DNA of 64,000 nt from Burkholderia anthina (lineage in GTDB: Bacteria; Pseudomonadota; Gammaproteobacteria; Burkholderiales; Burkholderiaceae). The stretch lies in contig NZ_LNJP01000004.1 in NCBI RefSeq assembly GCF_001547525.1, forward strand, positions 434,001 through 498,000, given 5' to 3'. Below are positions 9,028 to 17,298 of the stretch, piece after piece; positions within the stretch are counted from its first letter, which is position 1, and every line of letters starts with the position of its first letter. The notes beneath the pieces were generated by a model that did no database searches, was not told the DNA's origin, and saw only the letters and a list, made by a program, of their open reading frames with translations. A program made the position numbers and the translations under genes.

Positions 9028-9041
9028 CGGAGTGGCAGGGG

Positions 9042-9455
9042 TCAGTAATCGATTTGGGGGACCTGGAACGTGCCCTTGAGCGACTTCAGCTCGGCACGAT
9101 GCATGGCCGCGAGACGGGCGAGCAGCGTTTCGCCGGCCGCTTCGAGGTGGACTTCGACCTGGCGGCGGTCGGCTTCGCTCGGCTTGCGCTTCACGAGTCC
9201 GAGCGCTTCGCAGCGCGTCACCAGCGCCACGACGCCGTGGTGGTGCGCCTGCAGGCGTTCCGCGAGTTCGCCGATGGTCGCCCATTCGCGATGCGGATAG
9301 CCCTTGATGTGCAGCAGCAGCAGGTATTGCAGCGGCGTCACGCCTTCGCTTTGCGCGGCACGTTCGGAGAAGCGCTCGAAGCGGCGCATCTGGTAGCGGA
9401 ACTCGGACAGTTGCTGGAAATCGCTTTTCGTCAGTGCGCGTCGGGTATCGTTCAT
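9042..9455 (-). CDS. MarR family transcriptional regulator
   Basis: 137-residue winged-helix repressor. The MarR core reads YLLLLHIKGYPHREWATIGELAERLQAHHHGVVALVTRCEALGLVKRKPSEADRRQVEVHLEA in segments: recognition helix HHHGVVALVTRCEALGL and wing with the D-R-R turn. Dimerisation helices flank it. It leads an operon with the CLC channel. A perfect 7+5+7 palindrome lies 38-56 bases upstream of its start, and a related site precedes the HPP/CBS gene, so it probably represses both transcription units and itself. The ligand is unknown. Confidence 0.88.
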   Translation of the reverse strand: MNDTRRALTKSDFQQLSEFRYQMRRFERFSERAAQSEGVTPLQYLLLLHIKGYPHREWATIGELAERLQAHHHGVVALVTRCEALGLVKRKPSEADRRQVEVHLEAAGETLLARLAAMHRAELKSLKGTFQVPQIDY

Positions 9456-9492
9456 CGGGGGCGGTCGGGCATTCGGTTACGGTGGCGGTAAA

Positions 9493-9511
9493 TATATCAT
9501 AACGTGATATA
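9493..9511. promoter_or_regulatory. MarR operator (perfect palindrome) before marR-CLC
   Basis: TATATCA-TAACG-TGATATA is a perfect inverted repeat in otherwise GC-rich DNA, 38-56 bases before the MarR start. On the minus strand it overlaps a TATATT-like -10 element, which fits repression by blocking polymerase. Confidence 0.75.
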
Positions 9512-9580
9512 AATGGACGAAATCGGGCGGAACGGGCGCGTTTCACGTTTCGCGTTCTGCGGACAGCGACGGTGCGTGCG

Positions 9581-10756
9581 CTACGCGGCCTCGAGCATTT
9601 GGGTCTGCCGATAAAGGCCCGTGACGAGATCCGTCTGCGTGATGATGCCGACGAGCCGGCGCGACGCATCGACGACCGGAATATGGTGGTGGCCCGAATG
9701 CGTGAACAGCGGCACGAGCGCCGTGATCGGCATCGTTTCCGGCACCGCCGCGACGTCGCGCGTCATCACGGACGCGACGCTCGCGGGCTGGCCGCCGAAC
9801 GATCGCGGCAACCGTGCGGACAGGCGTTGCCACAGCGGGGTCGAACGGCGCAACGGGCGCGTGAGGTCGGCGCGCGTGACGATGCCGGTCAGGCGGCCTT
9901 CGCCGTCGACCACGGGCAGCGCCTTCACGCGGTGGCGGTCGAGCAGTGCGAGCGCGGCCGTGATCGACGTGGACGGCGCGACCTCGATCGCGTTCTTCGT
10001 CATCAGGTCGGCGCACTTGAACTGGCCGAACGTGCGCGCATAAGCCTGCATTTCGGTTTCGCGCAGCAGCGTTTCGAGATCGTCCGGATCGACGTCGAGC
10101 CATTCGCCGCGGCGCTTGAGCACCGCGTCGAGGTCGCCGCGCGTGAAGCCGCCGCGCGTCGGCGTGGCGCCGCCGGCCTGCGGTTTCGCTTCGGCGCGCA
10201 CGCCGCCGTGCGGGTAGCGGTGCCCGGTCAGCGCGTGATAGACGAGCGCGGCCGACAGCAGGATCGCCGACTGCAGCGCGATCGGCTGAAGGACGAAGCC
10301 GAAGCCGAGCGCATGGATTGCGGGGCCGCCCACCACGGCCGTGAGCGCGACGGCGCCCGACGGCGGGTGCACGCAGCGCAGCGCGAACATCCCGCCGATC
10401 GCGCAGGCGATCGCGACCGCGGCGGCCGTGATCGGATCGGCGATCCATTGCGCGCACGCGACGCCGACCGTCGCCGCGACGAGATTGCCGCCGATGATCG
10501 ACCACGGCTGCGCGAGCGGGCTCGCCGGCACCGCGAACAGCAGTACGGCTGACGCGCCCATCGGCGCGACGAGCAGCGGCACGAGGCCCGGCACGCCGGG
10601 CAATAGCCGCATCGTGACGCCGACCGTCGCAATGCCCACGAGCGCGCCGGTGCACGAGCGCAGGCGCTCGCGCCAGCCGAGTGCCATCGGATGGGGAATG
10701 AAGCTGTGCAGCCATTGCCGCAACGTGCGGCGCGACGGGGAGGAGCCTGGCGACAT
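9581..10756 (-). CDS. HPP family membrane protein with CBS domain pair
   Basis: 391 residues from the ATG at 10756. The N-terminal half (about 20-190) is the HPP membrane domain, recognisable by LPGVPGLVPLLVAPMGASAVLLFAVPASPLAQPW and by CVHPPSGAVALTAVVGGP, where the His-Pro-Pro of the family name is visible. The C-terminal half (about 235-385) is a CBS pair with DLMTKNAIEVAPSTSI and VASVMTRDVAAVPETM. Some HPP proteins have been linked to nitrite transport in plastids and cyanobacteria; I make no substrate claim here. A TTG at 10780 is an alternative start, and neither has a good ribosome site. The operator upstream matches that of the marR-CLC operon. Confidence 0.85.
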   Translation of the reverse strand: MSPGSSPSRRTLRQWLHSFIPHPMALGWRERLRSCTGALVGIATVGVTMRLLPGVPGLVPLLVAPMGASAVLLFAVPASPLAQPWSIIGGNLVAATVGVACAQWIADPITAAAVAIACAIGGMFALRCVHPPSGAVALTAVVGGPAIHALGFGFVLQPIALQSAILLSAALVYHALTGHRYPHGGVRAEAKPQAGGATPTRGGFTRGDLDAVLKRRGEWLDVDPDDLETLLRETEMQAYARTFGQFKCADLMTKNAIEVAPSTSITAALALLDRHRVKALPVVDGEGRLTGIVTRADLTRPLRRSTPLWQRLSARLPRSFGGQPASVASVMTRDVAAVPETMPITALVPLFTHSGHHHIPVVDASRRLVGIITQTDLVTGLYRQTQMLEAA

Positions 10757-10805
10757 GGAGGTAAGCGGTAAAAACGGCAACGTGGAAGCGCGGCGACAAG
10801 CGCGG

Positions 10806-10834
10806 AATTATATCGCGTTGTGATACAAATTGTC
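10806..10834 (-). promoter_or_regulatory. Promoter with a second MarR operator before the HPP gene
   Basis: The 19-mer TATATCGCGTTGTGATACA (10808-10826) keeps the half-sites TATATC and TGATA-A of the palindrome before marR with the same spacing. On the minus strand a perfect TATAAT -10 lies at 10811-10806 and a CGACAA-like -35 at 10834-10829. The operator therefore covers the -10 and the spacer. Confidence 0.65.
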
Positions 10835-11120
10835 GCGCCGCATCAGGCGCGTTGGCCGCGCGTGATGCACGAATCTTGCAAAAACCTTTCATCGGATGGG
10901 AGGTTGTGCCCGCGTAACCGCGCAAATTTGTCCGCAGCGGCGTACAATTCGGCGCACTCGATTCCCCCGTCATGCCAGAACCCTGTCCTCGATGCCCGCT
11001 CTCCCGCCTTCTCCCCGGCACGGCGCTCGATTCGACGTGGCTCTTCGCGCCCGCGTTCCGTTACCCACCTGACGCGAGCGCCGCCGACGTCTCCCCACTG
11101 ACTCTCCCCAAGCCAATTCA

Positions 11121-12089
11121 ATGGACATGCTCGAAAACATGCGTCTGTTCGTGCGCGTTGTCGAAGCCGGCAGTTTTACCGCGGTCGCGAAGGAAATCGA
11201 CGCGACCACCGCCCAGGTGTCGCGCGCGGTCTCGAATCTCGAAGCCCACGTACAGACGCGCCTGCTGCATCGCACGACCCGCCATCTCGGCCTGACCGAA
11301 AGCGGCGAGCGCTATTTCGAGCGCGCGAAATCGATCCTCGCGGAGCTCGACTACGCGAACGCGGAGGCGCGCAACGCGCTGCTGCGGCCGAGCGGCAAGA
11401 TGCGCATTCATGCGATGACGGGGCTCGGGAAGAGTCATGTCGTGTCGTCGATCGTCCGGTACCAGGAGGACAACCCCGACGTGTCGGTCGAGCTGACGCT
11501 GGCGCAGCGGATGCCGAATCTGGTCGAGGAGGGCTACGACGTGTCGATCGTGACGGCGTCGCAGTTGCCCGATTCGGGTTATGTCGCGCAGATCTGCGGC
11601 ACGAGCTGCAGCGTGCTCGTCGCATCGCGCGAATACCTCGCGCGGCACGGCACGCCGCAGACGCCCGACGACCTGCCGAACCACGTGTGCCTGCGCCTCG
11701 ACACGCCCGCGTCGCCGGCCAGCGAATGGCGCCTGGAGCGCGGCGACGGCGAGGAAACCGTCTACGAGTTGCAGCCGGCGCCGTTCCAGGTCAACGTGCC
11801 GGACGCGCTGTGCGTCGCGGTGCGTGCCGGGCGGGGGATCGCGTGCGTGGCACTGTATACGGTGCTCGACGATATCCGCGAAGGGCGCCTGATCCGCGTG
11901 CTGCCGGCGTACCGGCTGCAGACGGTGAGCGTCTATGCCGTCTATGCGACGCGCCGCTATCTCGACGCGAAGATCCGGACCTTCCTCGATCACCTGCGTA
12001 CGACGCTCACGCCCGCGCTGGAGAACGATCTGCGCGAACTCGACCGGTTGACGACGGAGCACATGCCGGGCGGCCGCCTGCGCACGTGA
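11121..12089 (+). CDS. LysR-type transcriptional regulator
   Basis: 322 residues. The helix-turn-helix is in MDMLENMRLFVRVVEAGSFTAVAKEIDATTAQVSRAVSNLEAHV (residues 1-44), followed by RLLHRTTRHLGLTESGERY and an effector domain to about 300. This is the subgroup with conserved TTRxLxLTExG. It points away from the HPP gene with about 295 bases between, and converges with the broken MFS gene. No target is obvious, since no gene is tightly divergent from it. It could act on the HPP gene, but the MarR sites explain that promoter better. Confidence 0.87.
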   Translation: MDMLENMRLFVRVVEAGSFTAVAKEIDATTAQVSRAVSNLEAHVQTRLLHRTTRHLGLTESGERYFERAKSILAELDYANAEARNALLRPSGKMRIHAMTGLGKSHVVSSIVRYQEDNPDVSVELTLAQRMPNLVEEGYDVSIVTASQLPDSGYVAQICGTSCSVLVASREYLARHGTPQTPDDLPNHVCLRLDTPASPASEWRLERGDGEETVYELQPAPFQVNVPDALCVAVRAGRGIACVALYTVLDDIREGRLIRVLPAYRLQTVSVYAVYATRRYLDAKIRTFLDHLRTTLTPALENDLRELDRLTTEHMPGGRLRT

Positions 12090-12114
12090 CCGCGCCGGTG
12101 TGCCGCCGCGGCAT

Positions 12115-13478
12115 TCATGCGGCTGGCGCGATGCGGATCCGCTCGAAGCGGCCCGCGAGCCACCCGTACGCGGCCATGCCGATCAGCCCGTGCGCGGCGA
12201 CGAACCACAGCGCACCGGCGAACGAACCCGTGCTGGCGACGAAGTAGCCGATCACGAGCGGCGTGACGATCCCGGCGATGTTGCCGAGGCCGTTGAAGAC
12301 GCCGCCGCTCAGCCCGACCATGCCTTCCGGCGCCGTGTCGGCGAGCACGGCCCATCCGACCGCCGCGAGCCCCTTGCCGAAGAACGCGACCGTCATCAGC
12401 GCGATCACGGCCGCGTTCGACGATGCGCCGTTCGCGAGCACGAGCAGCGTCGCCATCGCCATCCCCGCGACGAACGGCGTCTTGCGTGCCTTCGACGGAT
12501 GCATGCCGCGCCGGATCAGCCAGTCCGACAGCACGCCGCCGAGCACGCCGCCCGTGAAGCCGCAGATCGCCGGCAGCGCGGCGACCCAGCCGGCTTCCAT
12601 GATCGTCATTCCGCGCCCCTTGATCAGGTAGATCGGGAACCACGTAATGAAGAAGTAGGTGAGCGCCGTGATGCTGTACTGGCCGATGTAGATCGCCCAC
12701 AGGTTCGGTGGCGGAACAGTTGCGACACGTCGTGCCACGACGCGCGCGGCCGCTCGCGCATACGGTTCGCCTCGAGATCGACGAGCGCGCCGTGGGCGCG
12801 CAGGTAGTCGCGCTCCGCGTCCGTCATGCGCGGGTGGCCGTGCGGCTCGCGATACCACGCGAACCACAGCGCGGCGAGCGCGATGCCGAGCAGCCCCATC
12901 CACAGGAACACGTGTTCCCAGCCGAGCGCATGGGTGAGCCATGCCATCGCCGGTGTGAACAGCACGACGGCCATGTATTGCGCGGAATTGAACAAGGCCG
13001 ACGCGGTGCCGCGTTCGGCCGTCGGGAACCAGCATGCGACGATCCGCGAATTGGCCGGAAACGCCGGCGATTCGACGAGCCCGAGCATGAAGCGCATGAC
13101 GAACAGCGCCAGCGTCGCGGCCGCGCCGTGCACGGCGAACGCGCCGACCGTGCCCTGCAGCATCGTGAATACCGACCACAGCAACAGGCTCAGGCCGTAC
13201 ACGCGCCTTGCTCCGAAGCGGTCGAGCAGCCAGCCGCCCGGAATCTGGCCGATCGCATAGGCCCAGGCGAACGCCGAAAAGACGACGCCGAGCTGCACGG
13301 GCGTGAGCCCGAGGTCGTGGGCGACGCCGGTGCCGGCGATCGACATCGTCGCGCGGTCCGCGTAGTTGACGACGGTAACCGCGAAAATCAGCGCGAGGAC
13401 CGCATAACGGACGCGGCCGATCGTGCGCGATGCGGCGGGCGAGGCGGCGACGGCGGCGCCGCTGGATCGATTGGACAT
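12115..13478 (-). pseudogene. Frameshifted MFS transporter (ACS/glucarate-galactonate type)
   Basis: Two overlapping frames encode one protein. The first (start 13478, with AGGAG 7 bases upstream) reads the N-terminal half, including VNYADRATMSIAGTGVAHDLGL and IPGGWLLDRFGARRVYGL, up to SWHDVSQLFRHR. The second picks up with NLWAIYIGQYSITALTYFFITWFPIYLI and continues to the C-terminus. The break lies near 12704-12716, where a single missing base in CCACCGAACCTG explains the shift. The restored protein would be about 454 residues with 12 membrane segments, of the anion:cation symporter family that imports sugar acids. Either the gene is recently inactivated or the assembly has a one-base error. 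It lies next to a hydroxyacid dehydrogenase on the same strand. Confidence 0.82.
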
Positions 13479-13542
13479 GCGTGTCTCCTGGCCTCCGTCG
13501 TGCGGAGGCATCCGTGTCGTAATGGAAGGGGCGGCGCCGCGC

Positions 13543-14481
13543 TCAGTGCGTGACGCTGGTCGGCGGGCGCTGGCCCGCGAAGCACGCGGCGAGGTTCGCG
13601 AGCACGATGCGGCCCATTGCCTCGCGCGTTTCATGCGTGGCGCTCGCGCGGTGCGGCTGCACGACGACGCGGTCGAGTTCGAGCAGCGCGGCCGGCACGT
13701 GCGGTTCGTTCGCGAACACGTCGAGACCGGCGCCGGCGATCGTGCCGTCGGCCAGCGCGCGCACGAGCGCAGCTTCGTCGACCAGCTTGCCGCGCGCGAC
13801 GTTGATCAGGAATCCTTTGGGGCCGAGCGCGGCGAGCACGTCGGCCGTCACGAGCACGTTGCCGTGATCGGCCGAGGCCGCGATCACGAGCACGTCGCTG
13901 TCATGCGCGAGCGCGGCGAGGTCGGGCACGAAGCGATAGCCGCTGTCGCGATGCTCGCGAGGCCCGAAGTAACTGACGGGCATCCGGAACGCCCGCGCGC
14001 GCTGCGCGATCGCGCGTCCGACGCGGCCGAGCCCGACGATGCCGAGCCGCTTGCCCGTGACCTGCGTCGCGAGCGGCTGGGCCGTTTTGCCCCAGCGGCC
14101 GGCGCGCACGATCCGCTCGCCGGCGCCGAGGTCGCGCAGGGTCATCAGGATCAGCCCCAGCGCCATGTCGGCGACGTCGTCGGTCAGCACGTCGGGCGTC
14201 GTCGTCACGTGGATGCCGCGCGCCCGGGCACGATCGAGATCGACCGCGTCGGTGCCGATGCCGTTGATCGCGACGATCTCGAGCGCGCCGAGCCGCTCCA
14301 TCAGCGCGGCGGACAGGCCGTTCGCGCCGCCCGTCACGACGCCGCGAATACGCGGTGCCACGCGATCGAGCAGTGCTTCCGGTTGCTCGGCCGCATACAG
14401 CCGGTGCACGGTGTAGCGGGCGGCGAGTTCGGCGTCGATCGCGTCGGGGAGCGGCTGGGTCAGCAGGATGTCGATGGTCAT
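13543..14481 (-). CDS. D-isomer-specific 2-hydroxyacid dehydrogenase
   Basis: 312 residues, NAD(P)-dependent. The Rossmann motif is LGIVGLGRVGRAIAQRARAF. The catalytic set is visible: Arg in NGLSAALMERL/INGIGTDAVDLDRARARGI-type positioning, the NVARGKLVDEAALVRAL strand, and His in VVQPHRASATHETREAMG. The family reduces 2-keto acids such as glyoxylate, hydroxypyruvate or 2-ketogluconate. The ATG at 14481 gives the normal family length, although the frame runs to 14547. The frameshifted transporter starts 64 bases downstream, so the pair probably formed a sugar-acid or hydroxyacid uptake and oxidation unit under the divergent LysR. Confidence 0.88.
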   Translation of the reverse strand: MTIDILLTQPLPDAIDAELAARYTVHRLYAAEQPEALLDRVAPRIRGVVTGGANGLSAALMERLGALEIVAINGIGTDAVDLDRARARGIHVTTTPDVLTDDVADMALGLILMTLRDLGAGERIVRAGRWGKTAQPLATQVTGKRLGIVGLGRVGRAIAQRARAFRMPVSYFGPREHRDSGYRFVPDLAALAHDSDVLVIAASADHGNVLVTADVLAALGPKGFLINVARGKLVDEAALVRALADGTIAGAGLDVFANEPHVPAALLELDRVVVQPHRASATHETREAMGRIVLANLAACFAGQRPPTSVTH

Positions 14482-14581
14482 GAAGGTCTCGGTCGTCGTG
14501 CGCGGCGCGGGCCGCGCATCAGGTGGAACCGAGTATAGAAATCGCATCGATATGCGTCTAACATCAAAAGACTATCGATTG

Positions 14582-14596
14582 ATTCAAGATTTGAAT
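14582..14596. promoter_or_regulatory. Palindrome overlapping the LysR start codon
   Basis: ATTCAA-GAT-TTGAAT is a perfect 6+3+6 inverted repeat that ends on the second base of the LysR ATG at 14595. A GCAT-CGAT-ATGC element lies about 27 bases upstream in the same divergent region. LysR operators usually have a T-N11-A form, which this one satisfies. Autoregulation is inferred. Confidence 0.5.
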
Positions 14597-15503
14597 GATT
14601 GAACTGCACCAGCTTCGCTGCTTCGTCGCGGTTGCCGAAGAGCTGCATTTCGGCCGCGCGGCCCGGCGGCTCTTCATGACCCAGCCGCCGCTCAGCCGGC
14701 AAATCCAGTTGCTCGAGCACGCGCTCGGCATCGCGCTGCTCGAGCGCAGCAGCCGGCAGGTCAGCCTGACCGCGGCCGGCGAGCGCTTCCTGCGCGATGC
14801 GCGGCACATCCTCGAATTCTCCGCGCGCGCCGAACAGGCCGCGCAGCGTGTCGCGCACGGCGGGGCCGGGCGCATCACGCTGGGGTTCACGGCCGTCAGT
14901 GCGTACCGGATGATCCCGGTGCTGCTCGCGCATGCGGCGCACGCGTTGCCGGACGTCGACGTCGAACTGCGGGAGATGGTGTCGACCGTGCAGATCGACG
15001 CGCTCGCGTCGCGGATGCTCGACGCGGGTTTCGTGCGCCAGCGCGCCGCGCGCCAGCCGCTCGAATACCGGCTCGTGCAGCGCGAGCCGATGCTCGTCGC
15101 GGTCGCGGAAGGCGCGCCGCTCGCGGCCTATGAGCAGATCGGCCCCGACGAGCTCGACCGGCAGCCGTTCATCGCGTATTCGCCGAACGAGGGCAAGTAT
15201 TTCCACGACATGATCTCGGGGATGTTCGCGGGCGCCGGGCGGCTGCCGAACTACCTGCACTACGTCGGCCAGACGCATACGATCCTCGGCCTCGTGCGCG
15301 CGGGGCTCGGCGCGGCGCTGGTGCCGGCGTCGGCGCGCGAGCTTCATGTCGACGGCGTGGTGTTCCGGCCGCTCGCGGGCGTCAACGTGGCGGCGGAGCT
15401 GTATCTCGCTTGGCGCGCGGACAACGACAACCCGGCGCTGCCGGTGTTCAACGCGATGGTCGAGCGGTTTCTGACCGAAAGCACGGACGACGCGGGCGTC
15501 TAG
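14595..15503 (+). CDS. LysR-type transcriptional regulator
   Basis: 302 residues. It begins MIELHQLRCFVAVAEELHFGRAARRLFMTQPPLSRQIQLLEHALG, the CatR/BenM-like LysR subgroup with ELHFGRAA and QPPLSRQI. The effector domain follows (about 90-295). It is transcribed divergently from the 2-hydroxyacid dehydrogenase with 113 bases between, the standard layout for a regulator of that gene. The start codon overlaps a perfect palindrome, and no Shine-Dalgarno sequence stands out upstream, so translation may be weak or the message leaderless. Confidence 0.87.
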   Translation: MIELHQLRCFVAVAEELHFGRAARRLFMTQPPLSRQIQLLEHALGIALLERSSRQVSLTAAGERFLRDARHILEFSARAEQAAQRVAHGGAGRITLGFTAVSAYRMIPVLLAHAAHALPDVDVELREMVSTVQIDALASRMLDAGFVRQRAARQPLEYRLVQREPMLVAVAEGAPLAAYEQIGPDELDRQPFIAYSPNEGKYFHDMISGMFAGAGRLPNYLHYVGQTHTILGLVRAGLGAALVPASARELHVDGVVFRPLAGVNVAAELYLAWRADNDNPALPVFNAMVERFLTESTDDAGV

Positions 15504-15664
15504 GGCGTGAACCCGCCCTAGCGGCGCTTGCTCGCCCGTTCCGCGTGGCGCGACGTGCGATGGCGGCCCGCTGACGGCGGCGTGAAGCGAGGGATGAGGG
15601 CGGGGCTCGAAGACGTGCGCGCGGCCCGGCGGAGCGCATCCGCCGGGCCGCGCGCACAGGCACG

Positions 15665-16753
15665 TCAGTGGGTGATCGACAGGAACAGGTACGCGGCGAA
15701 CAGCGCGACATGCACGACGCCGTGCAGCACCGTCGTGCGCCCCTGGCTCAGCGTGAGCGTGCTGACCAGCAGCGTGAGCGCGAGCAGGACGGTTTCCATC
15801 GCGCCGATCCCGAGCGTGAGCGGCTGGCCGACCCAGATGAACACGGCCGCGACGGTCGGGATCGTGAGCCCGATGCTCGCGAGCGCCGACCCGAGCGCGA
15901 GGTTCATGCTGGTCTGCAACCGGTTCGCACGCGCGGCGGTGACGGCCGCGAGCCCTTCCGGCAGCAGCACGAGCGCGGCGATCACGATACCGACCGCGGC
16001 TTCGGGCGCGCCGAGCTTCAGCACCGCGTGCTCGACGGCCGGCGACAGCAGCTTCGCGAGCAGCACGACCGCGACGAGGCTCGCGAACAGCAGCACCATG
16101 CTGATGGCCGCGGTGCGGTTGCTCGGCGCCGCCGCGTGCACCGCTTCGTTGGCGCTGTCGTGCTCGGCGAGGAAGTAGTCGCGGTGGCGCACGGTCTGCA
16201 CGAACACGAATGCGCCGTACAGCACGAGCGACGCGACGCCGGCGAACGCAAGCTGCGATTTCGAGAAGAACGGGCCCGGCGCGGCGTTCAGGTAGTTCGG
16301 CATCACGAGCGACAGAACCGACAGCGACGCGAGCACCGCGAGCGCCTTGCTCGCGCCGCGCCCCTGGAAATCCTGTTCGCCGTGCTTCCATGCGCCGACC
16401 AGCAGGCAGATGCCCACGATGCCGTTACAGATGATCATCACGGCGGCGAACACGGTGTCGCGGGCAAGGCCCGATTTCTCGGGGCCCGCGCCGAGCATCA
16501 CCGACACGATCAGCGCGACTTCGATGACGGTCACGGCGACCGCGAGCACGAGCGTGCCGAACGGTTCGCCGACGCGGTGCGCGACGACTTCCGCATGGTG
16601 GACGGCGGAGAACACGGCGCCGGCGAGCGCGGCCGCGAACACCGCGATGACGAGGCCTTCGGCCGGCACGACGCGCGACAGCGCGAGCACCAGCCAGGCG
16701 GCAAGCGGGGCCCAGACGGTCCAGCGCGGGAGCTGGTTGGACGAGAGCGGCAT
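15665..16753 (-). CDS. chaA: ChaA-type calcium/cation:proton antiporter
   Basis: 362 residues, ten or eleven membrane segments. The two inverted halves of the CaCA superfamily are visible. The first has VAVTVIEVALIVSVMLGAG and AVMIICNGIVGICLLVGAW. The second has AAVGIVIAALVLLPEGLAAVTAARANRLQTSMNLALGSALASIGLTIPTVA, with the acidic LLPEG residue conserved. E. coli ChaA exports Ca2+, Na+ or K+ in exchange for protons at alkaline pH. The gene is alone on the minus strand with over 500 bases of intergenic DNA before it. Confidence 0.9.
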   Translation of the reverse strand: MPLSSNQLPRWTVWAPLAAWLVLALSRVVPAEGLVIAVFAAALAGAVFSAVHHAEVVAHRVGEPFGTLVLAVAVTVIEVALIVSVMLGAGPEKSGLARDTVFAAVMIICNGIVGICLLVGAWKHGEQDFQGRGASKALAVLASLSVLSLVMPNYLNAAPGPFFSKSQLAFAGVASLVLYGAFVFVQTVRHRDYFLAEHDSANEAVHAAAPSNRTAAISMVLLFASLVAVVLLAKLLSPAVEHAVLKLGAPEAAVGIVIAALVLLPEGLAAVTAARANRLQTSMNLALGSALASIGLTIPTVAAVFIWVGQPLTLGIGAMETVLLALTLLVSTLTLSQGRTTVLHGVVHVALFAAYLFLSITH

Positions 16754-17242
16754 GAGGGTTTCCTTATGCGAGTGGCGGCGCGCGACGCGCCGTCACGGGT
16801 TGATGAAGCCCGGCCGTACTATCCGCCGAACGAGGACGATGAAACCGAAGGGCGGCAGCGCGCAATGGCGCTGCCCGGGTTCGCTGCCGCGAGGCGGCGA
16901 GGGGCGCGGGCGGGCCGAGGCCCGTCGCGGGACGAAACGGTTCGATGCGGCTGCCTGCGGACAGCGAGACAAGCATGGGTGGCGACGCGCGGGCTGGTGG
17001 CTCGATTCGCCCCCATAAGGACGGCCGGCGATGGACGGCGGTGACGGCGCGACACGCGTTTCCCCCTTCAATCCGGCAATTTGTCGAATTTTATCAGGCG
17101 TTGCGGGGTCGCTATCTCATATTCGAGCGCTTACATTGACCTTTCGGTTTGCAAAAAGTGCCGCACTCTTTCGATTTTTTTGTCGTTGCGGTTTTCGTCA
17201 TGGTCTCTTGCAAGACATTCGGGCGCACCCTGACATAAATAT
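16754..17242. other. Divergent intergenic region between chaA and paaH
   Basis: About 490 bases. The chaA-proximal 300 bases are very GC-rich with no credible gene. The paaH-proximal part is AT-rich and leads into the palindromic operator. Open frames here are short and do not look coding. Confidence 0.5.
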
Positions 17243-17263
17243 ACCGACCGGTCGGTTTATAAT
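17243..17263 (+). promoter_or_regulatory. Palindromic operator and -10 of the paaHK promoter
   Basis: ACCGACCGGTCGGT (17243-17256) is a perfect 14-bp palindrome flanked by A/T. It is followed directly by a perfect TATAAT at 17258-17263, 35 bases before the paaH ATG. This matches what I remember of the conserved repeat bound by the TetR-family repressor PaaR before paa genes in Burkholderia. The repressor gene is not in this window. Confidence 0.75.
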
Positions 17264-17298
17264 CGCTCGCACTTCCACTTCATGACGGATCGCAAGCG

